Origin: Adlercreutzia hattorii
GTDB taxonomy: Bacteria; Actinomycetota; Coriobacteriia; Coriobacteriales; Eggerthellaceae
Reading direction: 5' to 3'
DNA length: 64,000 nucleotides
Assembly (NCBI RefSeq): GCF_011405655.1
Contig: NZ_AP022829.1
Span: forward strand, 2,527,001 to 2,591,000
Part shown: positions 8,708 through 18,709 of the stretch, in pieces
How positions within the stretch are numbered: the first letter of the stretch is position 1
Layout: every line of letters starts with the position of its first letter
Program-made: the position numbers and the translations under genes
The notes under the pieces: model-generated
Database searches by the model: none
Seen by the model: only the letters and a program-made list of their open reading frames with translations
What the model was told of the DNA's origin: nothing

Positions 8708-9625
8708 CTACATATTCACGCAGTGGATCTTCTCGCCGCGCTCCAGGTAGGCCATGATTTCCTCCACGGCCATCTTGGCGCAGTTGTCCTCGGCCTCGGC
8801 GGTCGAGGCGCCCAGATGCGGGATGACGATGGCGCGCTCCATCTTCACGACGGCCGGGTTGGCGAAGTCGGTCACGTATGCCGCCACCTTGCCCGATGCC
8901 AGGGCCTCGGCCATAGCGGCGTCGTCGACCAGCACGTCGCGGGAGAAGTTCAGGAACACGACGCCGTCCTTCATCTGAGCGATGGCGTCGGCGTTGATCA
9001 TACCCTTGGTGGCGGGCAGCGCCGGCACGTGGATGGTGATGAAGTCGCTCTCCTTGAGCACCTTCGGCAGGTCGGCGAACTCCACTGTCGGGGAAATCTG
9101 CTCGTGCACGGTGATCTCGTCCATGGCCGGATCGTAGCCGATGACCTTCATGCCCAGCGCCTCGGCGGACTGCGCCACCAGTTTGCCGATGGCACCCAGG
9201 CCAATGACGCCCAACGTCTTGCCAAGGATCTCGCCGCCGGCGAACTGCTTCTTGGCCTTCTCGGCGGCCTTACCCACGTTCTCGTCGTCGGCGTTGTCGC
9301 GCACCCACGCCACGCCGCCGATGATGTCGCGGCTCGCCAGCAGCATGCCGGCGAGCACAAGCTCCTTCACCGCATTGGCGTTGGCGCCCGGCGTGTTGAA
9401 CACGGCGATGCCGGCCTCGGCGAATTTATCCAGCGGGATGTTGTTCACGCCAGCGCCGGCGCGGGCCACGGCCTTCAGGTTCGCGGGCACTTCCATCTCG
9501 TGCATGTCGGCGGAGCGCACGAGGATGGCGTCGGCCTCGTCGATGTTCTCGATGACCTCGTAGTTGTCGGTGAGCAGGGCCAGGCCCTCAGGAGAGATGT
9601 TGTTCAGGCAGTAGATCTTGTACAC
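8708..9625 (-). CDS. serA: D-3-phosphoglycerate dehydrogenase, short form
   Basis: 305 residues of the D-2-hydroxyacid dehydrogenase family. The NAD-binding loop is LGVIGLGAIGKLVAQ, the substrate-binding arginine lies in VARAGAGVNNIP, and the catalytic histidine in IPHLGASTAEAEDN. The last motif is characteristic of SerA, which oxidises 3-phosphoglycerate in the first step of serine synthesis. The chain ends soon after the catalytic domain and lacks the C-terminal ACT domain through which many SerA enzymes sense serine. The start is GTG at 9625, preceded by GAAAGGAG. A 16 bp perfect palindrome lies upstream. Confidence 0.85.
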   Translation of the reverse strand: MYKIYCLNNISPEGLALLTDNYEVIENIDEADAILVRSADMHEMEVPANLKAVARAGAGVNNIPLDKFAEAGIAVFNTPGANANAVKELVLAGMLLASRDIIGGVAWVRDNADDENVGKAAEKAKKQFAGGEILGKTLGVIGLGAIGKLVAQSAEALGMKVIGYDPAMDEITVHEQISPTVEFADLPKVLKESDFITIHVPALPATKGMINADAIAQMKDGVVFLNFSRDVLVDDAAMAEALASGKVAAYVTDFANPAVVKMERAIVIPHLGASTAEAEDNCAKMAVEEIMAYLERGEKIHCVNM

Positions 9626-9665
9626 GAAAAGCTCCTTTCAGTAGGCATCCCCAGCATACCGCGAA

Positions 9666-9681
9666 CTTTAGCGCGCTAAAG
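9666..9681. promoter_or_regulatory. Perfect 16 bp palindrome upstream of serA
   Basis: CTTTAGCGCGCTAAAG is a perfect palindrome 40 nt before the serA start and between it and the tetR-type stop. Position and symmetry suit a dimeric regulator operator; the binding protein is unknown. Confidence 0.45.
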
Positions 9682-9744
9682 CAACAGTTGCGCTGGCGGA
9701 GAAAAAGCGGTTTCGTGCGGCGCGCAAGGACGGCGCGCCCTCCC

Positions 9745-10383
9745 CTACGCGTTGGCGTGGTGCACGTAGTCGCAAATGCGCACGGTAAGCGAGCGCTCCG
9801 CCGCCGCAAACGCCTCGGCGCGGTTGCAGCCCTCCTCGACGCGCTGTTCGGCCTCGCGGATGTAGTGCAGCGTCGTCGTGAGCACCATGCCCACCACGGC
9901 CACCGCCTCGAACGCCGCATCGATATCGCCGCGAATGCTGCCCTCGCGCTGTCCGCGCTCAATCTGCCCGCGCAGCACCGCCAGCAGGCGCTCCTCCAAA
10001 GCGCGCATCGGCTCGGACCATTCGCGCCCGCGCCGCCACAACTCCGACACGAGGATGCGCCCGAATCCGGCGTTGCGGAAAATAGTCGCGGCGAAAGAAT
10101 CCATCATGGCCGTAAGGGCTTCCACGGCCGAAGGGGCCTTGCCGGCGATAGCCACAAAGTCGTCGACGATCTCGCCAATGCCCTCCACGAGGATGCAGGT
10201 GGCGATATCGGCCTTGCTGGAGAAGTGGTAGTAGGCCACGCCCTTCGAAACGCCCGCCACCTCCACGATGCGCTCCACCGTCGTGTCGGCGTAGCCGCGT
10301 TCGGAAATGACCTCGATCGCCGCATCCAGCAATTGGCGCCGGGTGGCGTCCGCCTTGCTCGTTCTCCCCTTCTGCTGGGCCAT
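9745..10383 (-). CDS. TetR/AcrR family transcriptional regulator
   Basis: 212 residues. The N-terminal helix-turn-helix reads RRQLLDAAIEVISERGY ... TTVERIVEVAGVSKGVAYYHF, the classic TetR pattern; the rest is a helical ligand-binding domain. The start at MAQQKGRTSKADATRR is chosen because it is the usual distance before the HTH, and the upstream extension is arginine-rich read-through. The target and ligand are unknown. Confidence 0.9.
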   Translation of the reverse strand: MAQQKGRTSKADATRRQLLDAAIEVISERGYADTTVERIVEVAGVSKGVAYYHFSSKADIATCILVEGIGEIVDDFVAIAGKAPSAVEALTAMMDSFAATIFRNAGFGRILVSELWRRGREWSEPMRALEERLLAVLRGQIERGQREGSIRGDIDAAFEAVAVVGMVLTTTLHYIREAEQRVEEGCNRAEAFAAAERSLTVRICDYVHHANA

Positions 10384-10470
10384 GCCCCACCTTCCCGCCC
10401 GCGCAACCGACAATGTCGCGTGCAAAACGCCTCGACCGGCTCCGCGCCGTCGGGCAACCACTCATTTTGG

Positions 10471-10532
10471 TCATCGCAGCGCAGTTGCGGCCATTAATCT
10501 CTCATCAACGAGGAGAGACGCTGCTGCGATGA
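10471..10532. promoter_or_regulatory. Hairpin in the 353 bp gap upstream of the TetR gene
   Basis: Perfect 10 bp arms TCATCGCAGC (10471-10480) and GCTGCGATGA (10523-10532) enclose a second stem TCTCTC/GAGAGA. It lies in the gap 10384-10736 between divergent genes. It may be a leader structure or operator; the role is unassigned. Confidence 0.4.
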
Positions 10533-10600
10533 TAATACCGGGCTCCCGCAAGACCGCGCGCCCCGGCGAAAGACTCACCAAATCCCTTGAATTCCTGACT

Positions 10601-10619
10601 TATTTACTTAGTGTAAATA
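10601..10619. promoter_or_regulatory. Candidate operator palindrome
   Basis: TATTTAC and GTAAATA arms with a 5 nt spacer, AT-rich in a GC-rich setting, between the divergent TetR gene and the pRiA4b-type gene. TetR regulators often bind such sites near their own gene, but no direct evidence is visible. Confidence 0.35.
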
Positions 10620-10671
10620 GACACCTTATCCCTGCTTGAAGCTACTTTTTCGGCCAATTTCAACCATTTGA

Positions 10672-10700
10672 TTTCCCTTAGGGAAAACTCCTGTTACAAT
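10672..10700 (+). promoter_or_regulatory. Palindrome and -10 hexamer for the downstream small gene
   Basis: TTTCCCTTAGGGAAA (10672-10686) is symmetric around its centre and is followed by TACAAT (10695-10700), a good -10. No strong -35 is seen, so an activator or repressor at the palindrome is plausible. This placement argues for a translation start after about 10707. Confidence 0.4.
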
Positions 10701-10736
10701 GCCCCCGTCATGAGGAGGACGAGAAAGGCTCGAGTC

Positions 10737-11177
10737 GTGACCGCCAAGATCATCGAATTTCCCGGCCAATGGTGGCGCGCGCCCGAAGCGACCCCGTGCG
10801 AGGGGGTCTTTTCGAATGCTGCGCTCACCCTCGTTATCGAGCCGGCGGACGACTCCTCCCCGCAGTGCAGCGCCTTCATGAGCGCCGATGAGACCCTTGC
10901 CGACCTGCATCGGCTCATCATCCAGCACTTCGGGTGGGACGACGCCCACAACTACTTCTTCAGCCAGGGCTGCGACCGCTACGAGGATCCGTTGCTGTTC
11001 GCCACCCAAGATCGCGTCTCGGCCCGCTGCCGCCGCATCTACTGCGCCGCCGACGTGCCGCTGAGCCGCGTGTTCAGCCGTCCGGAGGCGCCGCTCTATT
11101 ATACCTACGCGCTGCCGAATGGCCGCGAACTGAAAATCGTCCTCGACGACACCGTCGCCTTGAAGCTATTCGGCTGA
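10737..11177 (+). CDS. Plasmid pRiA4b ORF-3-like domain protein
   Basis: 146 residues. The segment LADLHRLIIQHFGWDDAHNY matches the conserved core of the pRiA4b ORF-3/MM3350-like family, a small domain found in many bacteria and archaea, sometimes as passenger of mobile elements; its biochemical role is not established. GTG at 10737 is chosen as start: GAGAAAGG lies 8 nt upstream and the likely -10 is at 10695. ATG at 10710 would leave almost no leader. Its 3' end overlaps the convergent gene by 12 nt. Confidence 0.6.
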   Translation: MTAKIIEFPGQWWRAPEATPCEGVFSNAALTLVIEPADDSSPQCSAFMSADETLADLHRLIIQHFGWDDAHNYFFSQGCDRYEDPLLFATQDRVSARCRRIYCAADVPLSRVFSRPEAPLYYTYALPNGRELKIVLDDTVALKLFG

Positions 11178-12011
11178 ACCGCCCCGCAGCGTCTCGTCGC
11201 GCAGCGGCTCCGACGTTCCCGTGCGCTTAAACGCGTGCTTTCCGGCCAGCAGCGGCGGAGCCTTCCGCACCCAAATGGAACCGAGGCGCAAGCCCAGCAG
11301 GCGGGCGCGCGACCGAATGGCCTCGGAGTACGCCTCCACGATCGGCTTTGTCTGCGCCACGTCATCCACGTAAAGAAGCAGCCGGTAGCGCTTCTCCCCC
11401 TGTCGCTTGCCATCCCGAACCGCCGTCTCGCCGGTTGGCCCCGCGGCGAACATCTCCCGCACCGAGGCACCGCGAACCTTCTCGAGAAGGGCCCAGGCCA
11501 GCTCGGTGTCTTCGAAAACGAGGAACACGGCTCGCTTCACGACGTCCAGGGCCCGCGCCTCGTCCTGGTACTTGAGCCCGTCACGGTTGCCGGGAACGCG
11601 GGCGCTCTCCCCTTCCTCCCACAACTCAGGGAACAGCCGCCGCTGTCGCATATCCCATTTCGCAGGGAAGAAGCGCAGCTCGTTGACGGCGAAACCCTCT
11701 TGCTCCAGATTCATAAGCAGCACCGACTGCCAAGCGTCCACCTCGGTGCGGGCCATGGCGTCGTCCAAGTACATGCCGAAGACCCACCAGTCCTTGTGGC
11801 GGTCGGGCCCTTTACGAGGGCGCTCGTCCTTGGCGATGTAGATGCCGTTGGTGTGCATGAGAACGAACCGCCCCACATCCGGACGCAAACGCCACGTGCG
11901 CTCCACAGCCGCCCGGAAGCGGTCCTTGTTCCGCGAGCGCTTGAGCGCGGCCGCGGCCTCGGGCCCCCAGCTGGCGATGGTTCGGTCCAGTTCAGTGCCT
12001 AGGCTCTGCAC
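11166..12011 (-). CDS. Conserved hypothetical protein, possibly DUF721/DciA-like at its N terminus
   Basis: 281 residues, no membrane segment or signal peptide. GTG start at 12011 after AGGGGGCG. The region around DVGRFVLMHTN ... LMNLEQEGFAVNELRFFPAKW loosely recalls the DUF721 (DciA-like) pattern, but the similarity is weak and unverified. The C-terminal half is basic and rich in charged helices. It starts 10 nt after the stop of the SanA-like gene, so the two are cotranscribed. Function unknown. Confidence 0.65.
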   Translation of the reverse strand: MQSLGTELDRTIASWGPEAAAALKRSRNKDRFRAAVERTWRLRPDVGRFVLMHTNGIYIAKDERPRKGPDRHKDWWVFGMYLDDAMARTEVDAWQSVLLMNLEQEGFAVNELRFFPAKWDMRQRRLFPELWEEGESARVPGNRDGLKYQDEARALDVVKRAVFLVFEDTELAWALLEKVRGASVREMFAAGPTGETAVRDGKRQGEKRYRLLLYVDDVAQTKPIVEAYSEAIRSRARLLGLRLGSIWVRKAPPLLAGKHAFKRTGTSEPLRDETLRGGSAE

Positions 12012-12021
12012 AAGCGCCCCC

Positions 12022-12717
12022 TCATGTCAGGTCCCCGGAATCGTCCAGCGACACCTTCTCGCCGCCCGTGCTCACCGGCACCTGAAAAAGCGCCGCGTAG
12101 AAGTCCTTCGTGCGGGCGAGCACCTCGCGGATGCTGTAGGCCCGCTGGTTGTCGTAGGCCCCCTTGTCGCAGGGCACGCCCCACGCCTGCATGCCCAGGC
12201 AATCGGCGGCGAACATGGCCCGGTACAGATGGTAGGCCTGGGTGGCCACGACGATGCGCTCGGCCCCGAACACGTGCCGTGCCCGCCACATCGACTCGTA
12301 GGTGGTGTTGCCCGCGTGGTCCACGTAAACATCCTCGCTCGGCACGCCCAATTCCACACAGTACGCCTTCATGGCGTCGGACTCGTTGTAATGGGAGGTG
12401 CGGTTGTCGCCGCTGACGATGATAGCCCGGGCCGCACCGGCCTTGTACAAATCGCAGGCCACCTCCAGCCGATCGGCCAGGATGTCGCTCGGCGTACCAT
12501 CGGCGTACACGCTGGCCCCGAGCACCACCACGGCATCGGCAGGATCGCCGGCCAGCGCCGATGCGGCCCCTTCCACCGTGACCACCCGATCGCGCGTCGT
12601 GGCCACGGTGACCACGTTGGCCACGCCCACGACGAGCACCGCCAGCGCGCAGGCGACCAGCAGCACTCGGACGCACCAGCGCCACCAGGGCGCAGAACGG
12701 GCGTTGTCGCGGGCCAC
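12022..12717 (-). CDS. SanA/YdcF-like DUF218 membrane protein
   Basis: 231 residues: a short basic N terminus, one membrane anchor (about residues 15-37), then a DUF218 domain outside the membrane. Typical motifs are DAVVVLGASVYADGTPSDIL, RAIIVSGDN and VATQAYHLYRAMFAA. In Escherichia coli the relative SanA affects vancomycin exclusion at high temperature; the chemical activity of the family is not settled. A start at MARDNARSAP fits the membrane-anchor topology. First gene of a two-gene unit. Confidence 0.82.
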   Translation of the reverse strand: MARDNARSAPWWRWCVRVLLVACALAVLVVGVANVVTVATTRDRVVTVEGAASALAGDPADAVVVLGASVYADGTPSDILADRLEVACDLYKAGAARAIIVSGDNRTSHYNESDAMKAYCVELGVPSEDVYVDHAGNTTYESMWRARHVFGAERIVVATQAYHLYRAMFAADCLGMQAWGVPCDKGAYDNQRAYSIREVLARTKDFYAALFQVPVSTGGEKVSLDDSGDLT

Positions 12718-12812
12718 AGGTCGCCTCCTTCATTGGGTCTGAAAAGCGGGGATACACTATAGCAAATTTGAACTTGTCCAGTGGTGCGGGAAGTCATCCC
12801 TGATAAAGTTGG

Positions 12813-12841
12813 TATACTACACAAGTTGAGAAACCGTTTCT
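12813..12841 (+). promoter_or_regulatory. -10 hexamer and palindrome upstream of the hybrid kinase
   Basis: TATACT (12813-12818) is followed by AGAAAC-C-GTTTCT (12829-12841), a short palindrome at the expected transcription start, about 50 nt before the hybrid kinase start. No clear -35 is seen. Confidence 0.35.
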
Positions 12842-12889
12842 TCGTTGTTACGGCAACGACACGTTGAGCAACTCCAAAGGACGCGCGCC

Positions 12890-15640
12890 ATGTACCATTG
12901 CCCGGTGACTTTCTATCTCGTGGGCCTGCCCGACGAGATCGCACGCATTATCGAAGATGCGCAGCCGCAGCCAAGCTTCACGCACCATTTCACGCGCAGC
13001 GACGAGCCCGAAGAGGCGCTCACCGCCCAGGCCAGCGCTATTTTCGCCGACGCGACGGGCCACGATGCCGCCGCTTGGGCCCGCGCCTTCGCCGCTCACC
13101 GCCAAGCCACCACAACCGTCGCCCTCATCGTCACCCACGATCAGGTAGCCGCCGTCGAACCCTATTTCAACGACATTGCCGACCTGTGGATCGCGCCTTT
13201 GAGCGCCGCCGAGGCAGCCTGGCGCTTCAGCCACTGGCAGCGCGCCTGCAAGCGCTACGCCGACTCCTGGGAGACAGGCCAGTATCTGGAAGCCACCATC
13301 AATTCCATTCCGTCGCTTGTGTGGTACAAGTCCGAGGACGGTATCCACCACAAGGTAAACGACGCCTTCTGCGCCACGGTGAACAAGACCAAAGAGCAGG
13401 TGCAGGGCCGAGGACACGCCTACATTTGGGACGTGGAGGCCGACGATCCGGCCTGCATCGAATCGGAGCGCCAGGTCATGGCCGCCAAGGCCACTATCGT
13501 TTCGGAAGAGACCGTGCAGACCAGCGATGGCACGCGCCTGCTGACCACCTACAAGTCGCCTCTCTACAACATCGACGGCTCGGTCATGGGCACGGTCGGC
13601 GTGGGCATCGACGTCACCCAGGAGCGCGCCTACGAGGACGCGATCATCGAGAAGAACCGCACCATGGAGACCATTTTCACCACCATGGAATGCGGCGTCA
13701 TCACCCATTCGCTCGACGGCACGCGCCTGCTCGGTATCAACCAGGCCGCCCTGGACATCTTAGGCTACGAGTCCGCAGAAGACCTGATGGCCGCCGGGTT
13801 CGACATGGTGGCCCCCTCGGTCGTCGAGGAGGACGCCGCGAAGGTGCGCGATTCCATCGCCACCCTGAAGAACGTCGGCGACTCGGTGAGCACCGAGTAC
13901 CGCGTGCGCCACGACAATGGGGACATCGTGCACGTCATGGGCAACGTGAAGCTCATCGAGAGCGACGGCGAGCTGCTCTTGCAGCGCTACCTGCTCGATT
14001 ACACGGACAAGAAGAAGGAGGAAGTGCGCAAGGAGCGCCGCCAGCGCGATCTCATCCAAGCGCTTTCCGAGGACTATCTGCTCGTGTGCTCCTTCAGCCT
14101 GGACACCAAAGCAGGCGAGGCCCTGCGCGTCAGCGGCGAGCGCCTTCGCAAGCTGGACGAGCTGTTCGCCGGCGAACTCAATCTCGACGGGTGTCTTGGC
14201 GGGTACATCGACGAGGCCGTCGTGGACGAGGACAAGGCCATGCTGAGAGAAGCGCTTTCGGCGGAAAGCCTCATCGCGCGCCTGGCCGAGGGGAGTCGCA
14301 TCCACGTGAACTACCGCATCAACCATGGCGACGCCACAGAATACTGCCAAGCCACCGTCGTGCGCGGCGGCGATTGGCCCCAGGCCCACAACGTGGTACT
14401 GGGTCTGCGCAGCGTCGATGTGCAGACGCGCGAGGAGATGAAGAAGAAGGCCCTGTTGGAAGAGGCGCTGACCCAGGCCAACAAGGCCAACGCCGCCAAG
14501 AGCGCCTTCCTCTCGAACATGTCCCACGACATCCGCACGCCCATGAACGCCATCGTGGGCTTCACCACTCTGGCCGCCAGCCGCCTCGACCAGCCGGAGA
14601 AAGTGGAGGAGTACCTGAACAAGATCAAGTCCTCCAGCACGCATCTCTTGAGCCTCATCAACGACATTCTGGACATGAGCCATATCGAGAGCGGCAAGGT
14701 CTCGCTGGACGAGCAGCCCTACAACCTCGTTGATCTTCTGGACGATCTCTACAGCATCATCCAGGCCGAGACGAGCGCGCGGCAACTGTACTTCTCCATC
14801 AATACCGAGAGCGTCCGCCACACCGAGGTGCGCTGCGACAAGCTGCGCATCAACCAGATTCTCTTGAACCTGCTGGGCAACGCTCTGAAGTTCACGAATC
14901 CCGGCGGCTTCATCAAGGTGACGCTGGACGAGCTGCCCGGCGCGCCGGTCGGCTACGGGCGCTACCGCTTCACCGTGTCGGACACGGGCATTGGCATGAG
15001 CCCGGAGTTCGTCGAGCACATCTTCGACCCCTTCGAGCGCGAGCGCACCTCCACCATCAGCGGCATCCAGGGCACGGGGCTCGGCATGGCCATCACGAAG
15101 AACCTCGTGGACATGATGCACGGCACTATTTCCGTGAAGAGCACCCAGGGCAAGGGCACCTCATTCACCGTTGAGCTGACCTTGCAGCTGGCGTGCGAGG
15201 GCGCGACCGCAGCGGCCCAAGAGGCCAAGACCCAGCACGTCGACCCGAGCCATCGGCTGCGCCACAGCCGCATCCTGCTCGTGGACGACAACGACCTCAA
15301 CCGCGAGATCGCCATCACCCTTCTGGAGGACGAGGGCTTCACCGTGGAATACGCCGTGAACGGCTGCGAGGCGGTGGAGAAGATCATGGACGCGCCATCG
15401 GGGCACTACCAGCTGGTGCTCATGGACGTGCAGATGCCGGTCATGAACGGCTACGAGGCCACCAAGGCCATCCGTCGCCTGAACGATCCGACCCGCGCGC
15501 AGGTGCCCATCCTCGCCATGACCGCGGACGCCTTTGAGGAGGATCGCCAGAAGGCCCTGCGCAGCGGCATGAACGGCCACCTCACCAAGCCCGTCGAAAT
15601 CGACAAGCTCTTCGAAGCTTTAGACGAGGTGCTCAGTTAG
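12890..15640 (+). CDS. Hybrid sensor histidine kinase / response regulator
   Basis: 916 residues without obvious membrane segments, so probably cytoplasmic. An N-terminal domain of about 120 residues resembles a pseudo-receiver. It is followed by a PAS domain (SIPSLVWYKSEDGIHHKVN), a second PAS (TTMECGVITHSLDG), a further sensor region, a HisKA domain (SNMSHDIRTPMNAIVGFT, histidine near residue 544), an HATPase (DTGIGMSPEF; GTGLGMAITKNLVDMM) and a C-terminal receiver (LVLMDVQMPVMNG, aspartate near residue 845; lysine in HLTKPVE). It lacks a DNA-binding output, so phosphate must pass onward or act through the receiver. The start at 12890 is chosen for the AAAGGA site. No cognate regulator is adjacent. 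Confidence 0.9.
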   Translation: MYHCPVTFYLVGLPDEIARIIEDAQPQPSFTHHFTRSDEPEEALTAQASAIFADATGHDAAAWARAFAAHRQATTTVALIVTHDQVAAVEPYFNDIADLWIAPLSAAEAAWRFSHWQRACKRYADSWETGQYLEATINSIPSLVWYKSEDGIHHKVNDAFCATVNKTKEQVQGRGHAYIWDVEADDPACIESERQVMAAKATIVSEETVQTSDGTRLLTTYKSPLYNIDGSVMGTVGVGIDVTQERAYEDAIIEKNRTMETIFTTMECGVITHSLDGTRLLGINQAALDILGYESAEDLMAAGFDMVAPSVVEEDAAKVRDSIATLKNVGDSVSTEYRVRHDNGDIVHVMGNVKLIESDGELLLQRYLLDYTDKKKEEVRKERRQRDLIQALSEDYLLVCSFSLDTKAGEALRVSGERLRKLDELFAGELNLDGCLGGYIDEAVVDEDKAMLREALSAESLIARLAEGSRIHVNYRINHGDATEYCQATVVRGGDWPQAHNVVLGLRSVDVQTREEMKKKALLEEALTQANKANAAKSAFLSNMSHDIRTPMNAIVGFTTLAASRLDQPEKVEEYLNKIKSSSTHLLSLINDILDMSHIESGKVSLDEQPYNLVDLLDDLYSIIQAETSARQLYFSINTESVRHTEVRCDKLRINQILLNLLGNALKFTNPGGFIKVTLDELPGAPVGYGRYRFTVSDTGIGMSPEFVEHIFDPFERERTSTISGIQGTGLGMAITKNLVDMMHGTISVKSTQGKGTSFTVELTLQLACEGATAAAQEAKTQHVDPSHRLRHSRILLVDDNDLNREIAITLLEDEGFTVEYAVNGCEAVEKIMDAPSGHYQLVLMDVQMPVMNGYEATKAIRRLNDPTRAQVPILAMTADAFEEDRQKALRSGMNGHLTKPVEIDKLFEALDEVLS

Positions 15641-15715
15641 CAGCGCCCGCTGCGGGAGGGCGGATCCACTCGCAGACCTCTGGGCGCCCTGCGGAGATGC
15701 GCATCCTCTTCCGTA

Positions 15716-15797
15716 AGGGCTGACCTTGGTCAGCCCTCGCGAGCAGATTATGGACGCACGACAAAAAGAGGGGCGACCAAGGTCGCCCCCTACGGAT
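15716..15797. repeat. Inverted pair of REP-like palindromes between convergent genes
   Basis: AGGGCTGACCTTGGTCAGCCCT (15716-15737) and GGGGCGACCAAGGTCGCCCC (15770-15789, followed by CCTACGG). The two units face each other with CCGTA(A/G)GG flanks on their outer sides. This is the same family as the insertion in the sensor kinase gene. Between the hybrid kinase and leuS it may also terminate both transcripts. Confidence 0.75.
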
Positions 15798-15818
15798 TCT
15801 GCTTGCAAAGAACCTCAG

Positions 15819-18392
15819 TTACACCGCGACGATGTTCACTAAACGGCCGGGAACGTAGACTTCCTTCTTCACCGTTTTACCCTCAAGCGCCGCGGCCACG
15901 GCCTCGCGGGCGGCGGCGAGCACCTCGGGCTCCGGGGCGTCGGCGGCCACGGTCACGCGGCCCTTGATCTTGCCGCAGATCTGCACGGCCAGCTCCACCT
16001 CGTCGGCGCGGGCCTGGTCGGGGTCGTATTCCGGCCACGGCTGGTCGTAGACGAAGCCCTCGCGGCCCAGCGCCTCGCGCCACAGCTCGTCGGCCAAATG
16101 GGGTGTGAACGGCGCCACGAGCTTCACGAGCACCTCGGCCACTTCCGCATCGAGCGCGCGGTGGTCCTCGCAAGCGGCGCGGTCATCGGGGCTGAACGCG
16201 CGCAGGTACTCGCCGGCGGCGTTCGACAGCTCCATGATGGCGGCGATGGCGGTGTTGAAGTTGTTGCGCTCGATGTCGGCCGACACCTTCTCCACCACGC
16301 GATGGCGCTCGCGGACGAGCTTCTTCGCCGCAGCGACCGCGGCCTCGTCGGCCGGCTTCTGAGCGAACAGCGTTTCGTCGCCGGCCTTGCCGCACAAGTC
16401 GTGCACCTGGCGCCACAGACGGTTCAGGAACTTGTACATGCCCGGCAGGCCATCCTCGTTCCACAGCTTCTCCTTCTCAGGCGGCCCCAAAAACAGGATG
16501 TAGGCGCGCACGGCGTCGGCGCCGTATTCGGCGATCATCTCCTCGGGCGAGACCACGTTGCCCTTCGACTTGCTCATCACATCGCCGTGGGCGTCGAGCA
16601 CCATGCCCTGGCACAAAAGGTTCGTGAAGGGCTCGTCGAAGTCGAGCAGGCCGCAGTCGCGCAGCACCTTCGTGAAGAAGCGGCTGTAGAGCAGGTGCAG
16701 GATGGCGTGCTCGATGCCGCCGATGTACTGATCGACGGGCATCCAGGCGTTGGTCTTTTCCGGATTGAAGGGGGCGTGCACGTTGTGCGGGTCGGTGTAG
16801 CGCATGTAGTACCAGCTGGAGCACGTGAAGGTGTCCATGGTGTCGGTCTCGCGCTTGGCCGGGCCGCCGCAAACCGGGCAGGTGGTGTTCACGAACCCGG
16901 CATGGGTGGCCAGCGTCTCGCCGGCGGCCAGATCGATGTCCTCGGGCAGGCGCACGGGCAGATCTTCCTCGGGCACGGGCACCACGCCGCACTTCTCGCA
17001 GTGGATGGCGGGGATGGGGTTGCCCCAATAGCGCTGGCGGGAGATGAGCCAGTCGCGCAGGCGGAACTCCACGGTGCGCTTGCCTCGGCCCATTTCTTCC
17101 AGCGCGGCCACGATGGCCGCTTCGCCCTCGGAGTGCTTGCCGCCGCGCATGCCCGTGTAGGGACCGGATTGCACGAGGATGCCCTCGGCGGCATAGGCCT
17201 CCGGCCAGTCGACTGTGGTCACTTCACGGCCCGGCTCGTCTTTGAGCTGCGGGTACAGCGGATCGTCCTCGGGCAGGATGATGGGGATGATGGGCAGATC
17301 GTACTTGCGGGCGAACTCGAAATCGCGCTGGTCGCCGCAGGGCACGGCCATGACGGCGCCGGTGCCGTAGTCGGCCACGATGTAGTCGCCCACCCACACG
17401 GGCACCTTCTCGCCGTTGATGGGGTTCACCACGTAGCGGCCCGTGAACGCGCCGTGCTTCTCGTGGTCGCCCTGAGCGCGCTGGACGGCCGTCACTTTCT
17501 TGGCCGCCTCCACCAACTCCATGACCGGCGCCTCATATTCGGTGCCTTCCACGAGGCCGTGCAGCAGCTTGCTTTCCGGCGCCAGCAGGAAGAAGCTGCA
17601 GCCGAACAACGTGTCGGCGCGCGTGGTGAACACGGTGATGATGTCGTCTTCCGTGGGATTCTCCGGCGCGTTGCCGTCGCGGTCGCACAGGATGAAGTCC
17701 ACGTTGGCGCCCTCGGAGCGGCCGATCCAGTTGGCCTGCTGCTGCTTCACGCGCTCGGGCCAGCCTTCCAGCTGATCGAGGTCGTCCAGCAGCTCCTGGG
17801 CGTAGTCGGTGATCTTGTAGTACCACTGGGTGAGGTCGCGCTTCTCCACCTCGGAGTCGCATCGCCAGCAGCGGCCCTCGATGACCTGCTCGTTGGCGAG
17901 CACGGTGCCGCAGCTCGGACACCAGTTCACCGGCGAGTTGCGACGCTCCACGAGACCGCGCTCCCAGAACTTCAGGAAGATCCACTGGCCCCAGCGGTAG
18001 TACTCCGGATCGCACGCCACCACTTTGCGATCCCAGTCGTAGGAAAAGCCCATGCGGGAGAAGCTCTTCTTCTGGGTCTCGATGTTCTCGTAGGTCCAGA
18101 TGGCCGGATGGCTGTGGTGCTTGATGGCGGCGTTCTCCGCGGGCAGACCGAAGGCGTCCCAGCCCATGGGATGCAGCACGTCGAAGCCCTGCATCTTGGA
18201 GTAGCGGGCCACCACGTCGCCATAGGTGTAGTTGCTCGCATGCCCCATGTGCATGTCGCCAGAGGGGTATGGGAACATCTCTAGGACGTACTTCTTGGGC
18301 TTATCGGAATTCTCCGGCACCGTGTACAGCCCGGCCTCTTCCCAGGCCAACTGCAAACGGGGCTCGATCTCATGGGGATTGTAAGCTTTCAT
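15819..18392 (-). CDS. leuS: Leucyl-tRNA synthetase
   Basis: 857 residues, the usual bacterial length. The class I HIGH motif appears as [18 protein letters not shown] and KMSKS as [16 protein letters not shown] zinc-type segment ([15 protein letters not shown] ... CWRCDSEV) and the CP1 editing domain lie between them, and the tRNA-binding C terminus is complete. It charges tRNA-Leu. No T-box leader was recognised upstream. Confidence 0.97.
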   Translation of the reverse strand: MKAYNPHEIEPRLQLAWEEAGLYTVPENSDKPKKYVLEMFPYPSGDMHMGHASNYTYGDVVARYSKMQGFDVLHPMGWDAFGLPAENAAIKHHSHPAIWTYENIETQKKSFSRMGFSYDWDRKVVACDPEYYRWGQWIFLKFWERGLVERRNSPVNWCPSCGTVLANEQVIEGRCWRCDSEVEKRDLTQWYYKITDYAQELLDDLDQLEGWPERVKQQQANWIGRSEGANVDFILCDRDGNAPENPTEDDIITVFTTRADTLFGCSFFLLAPESKLLHGLVEGTEYEAPVMELVEAAKKVTAVQRAQGDHEKHGAFTGRYVVNPINGEKVPVWVGDYIVADYGTGAVMAVPCGDQRDFEFARKYDLPIIPIILPEDDPLYPQLKDEPGREVTTVDWPEAYAAEGILVQSGPYTGMRGGKHSEGEAAIVAALEEMGRGKRTVEFRLRDWLISRQRYWGNPIPAIHCEKCGVVPVPEEDLPVRLPEDIDLAAGETLATHAGFVNTTCPVCGGPAKRETDTMDTFTCSSWYYMRYTDPHNVHAPFNPEKTNAWMPVDQYIGGIEHAILHLLYSRFFTKVLRDCGLLDFDEPFTNLLCQGMVLDAHGDVMSKSKGNVVSPEEMIAEYGADAVRAYILFLGPPEKEKLWNEDGLPGMYKFLNRLWRQVHDLCGKAGDETLFAQKPADEAAVAAAKKLVRERHRVVEKVSADIERNNFNTAIAAIMELSNAAGEYLRAFSPDDRAACEDHRALDAEVAEVLVKLVAPFTPHLADELWREALGREGFVYDQPWPEYDPDQARADEVELAVQICGKIKGRVTVAADAPEPEVLAAAREAVAAALEGKTVKKEVYVPGRLVNIVAV

Positions 18393-18457
18393 GGCACTCC
18401 CTCGAAAACGTGGCTTTCGACCGCGCGCATTCCCCGCGGCCGCGAGTTGATTTCCCC

Positions 18458-18463
18458 ATTATA
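18458..18463 (-). promoter_or_regulatory. leuS: -10 hexamer of leuS
   Basis: A TATAAT hexamer on the minus strand about 65 nt before the leuS start. The -35 region is poor. Apart from repeat copy B, the gap 18393-18753 holds no recognised gene. Confidence 0.4.
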
Positions 18464-18553
18464 GCCATGATGCGCTCTTGGAAAAGGGGCACCAGCGCCC
18501 GACCGCGCCCCTCACGGGATAGACGGACGAGCCAGAAAACCTATCACCCGATT

Positions 18554-18709
18554 TCGGGCGTTTTTTTCGACTTGTTAGACATGCCCGATGCGCGCTACGA
18601 TCCTTTCGAAGGCGACCGCTAACGAATCGCGATAACTTGCGGCGAAAACACGCCGGCGCTCTCGCTGACTATTGCAGCGGACATCTAACAAGTCGGAAAA
18701 TCCGCCCGA
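18554..18709. repeat. MITE-like element, copy B
   Basis: 156 bp with inverted ends: TCGGGCG then TTTTTTTCGACTTGTTAGA on the left, and TCTAACAAGTCGGAAAA then TCCGCCCGA on the right. Its ends are shared with copies A and C; pairing extends further out than in the others through the CGGGCG blocks. The interior shares only short words with copy C. Confidence 0.65.
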
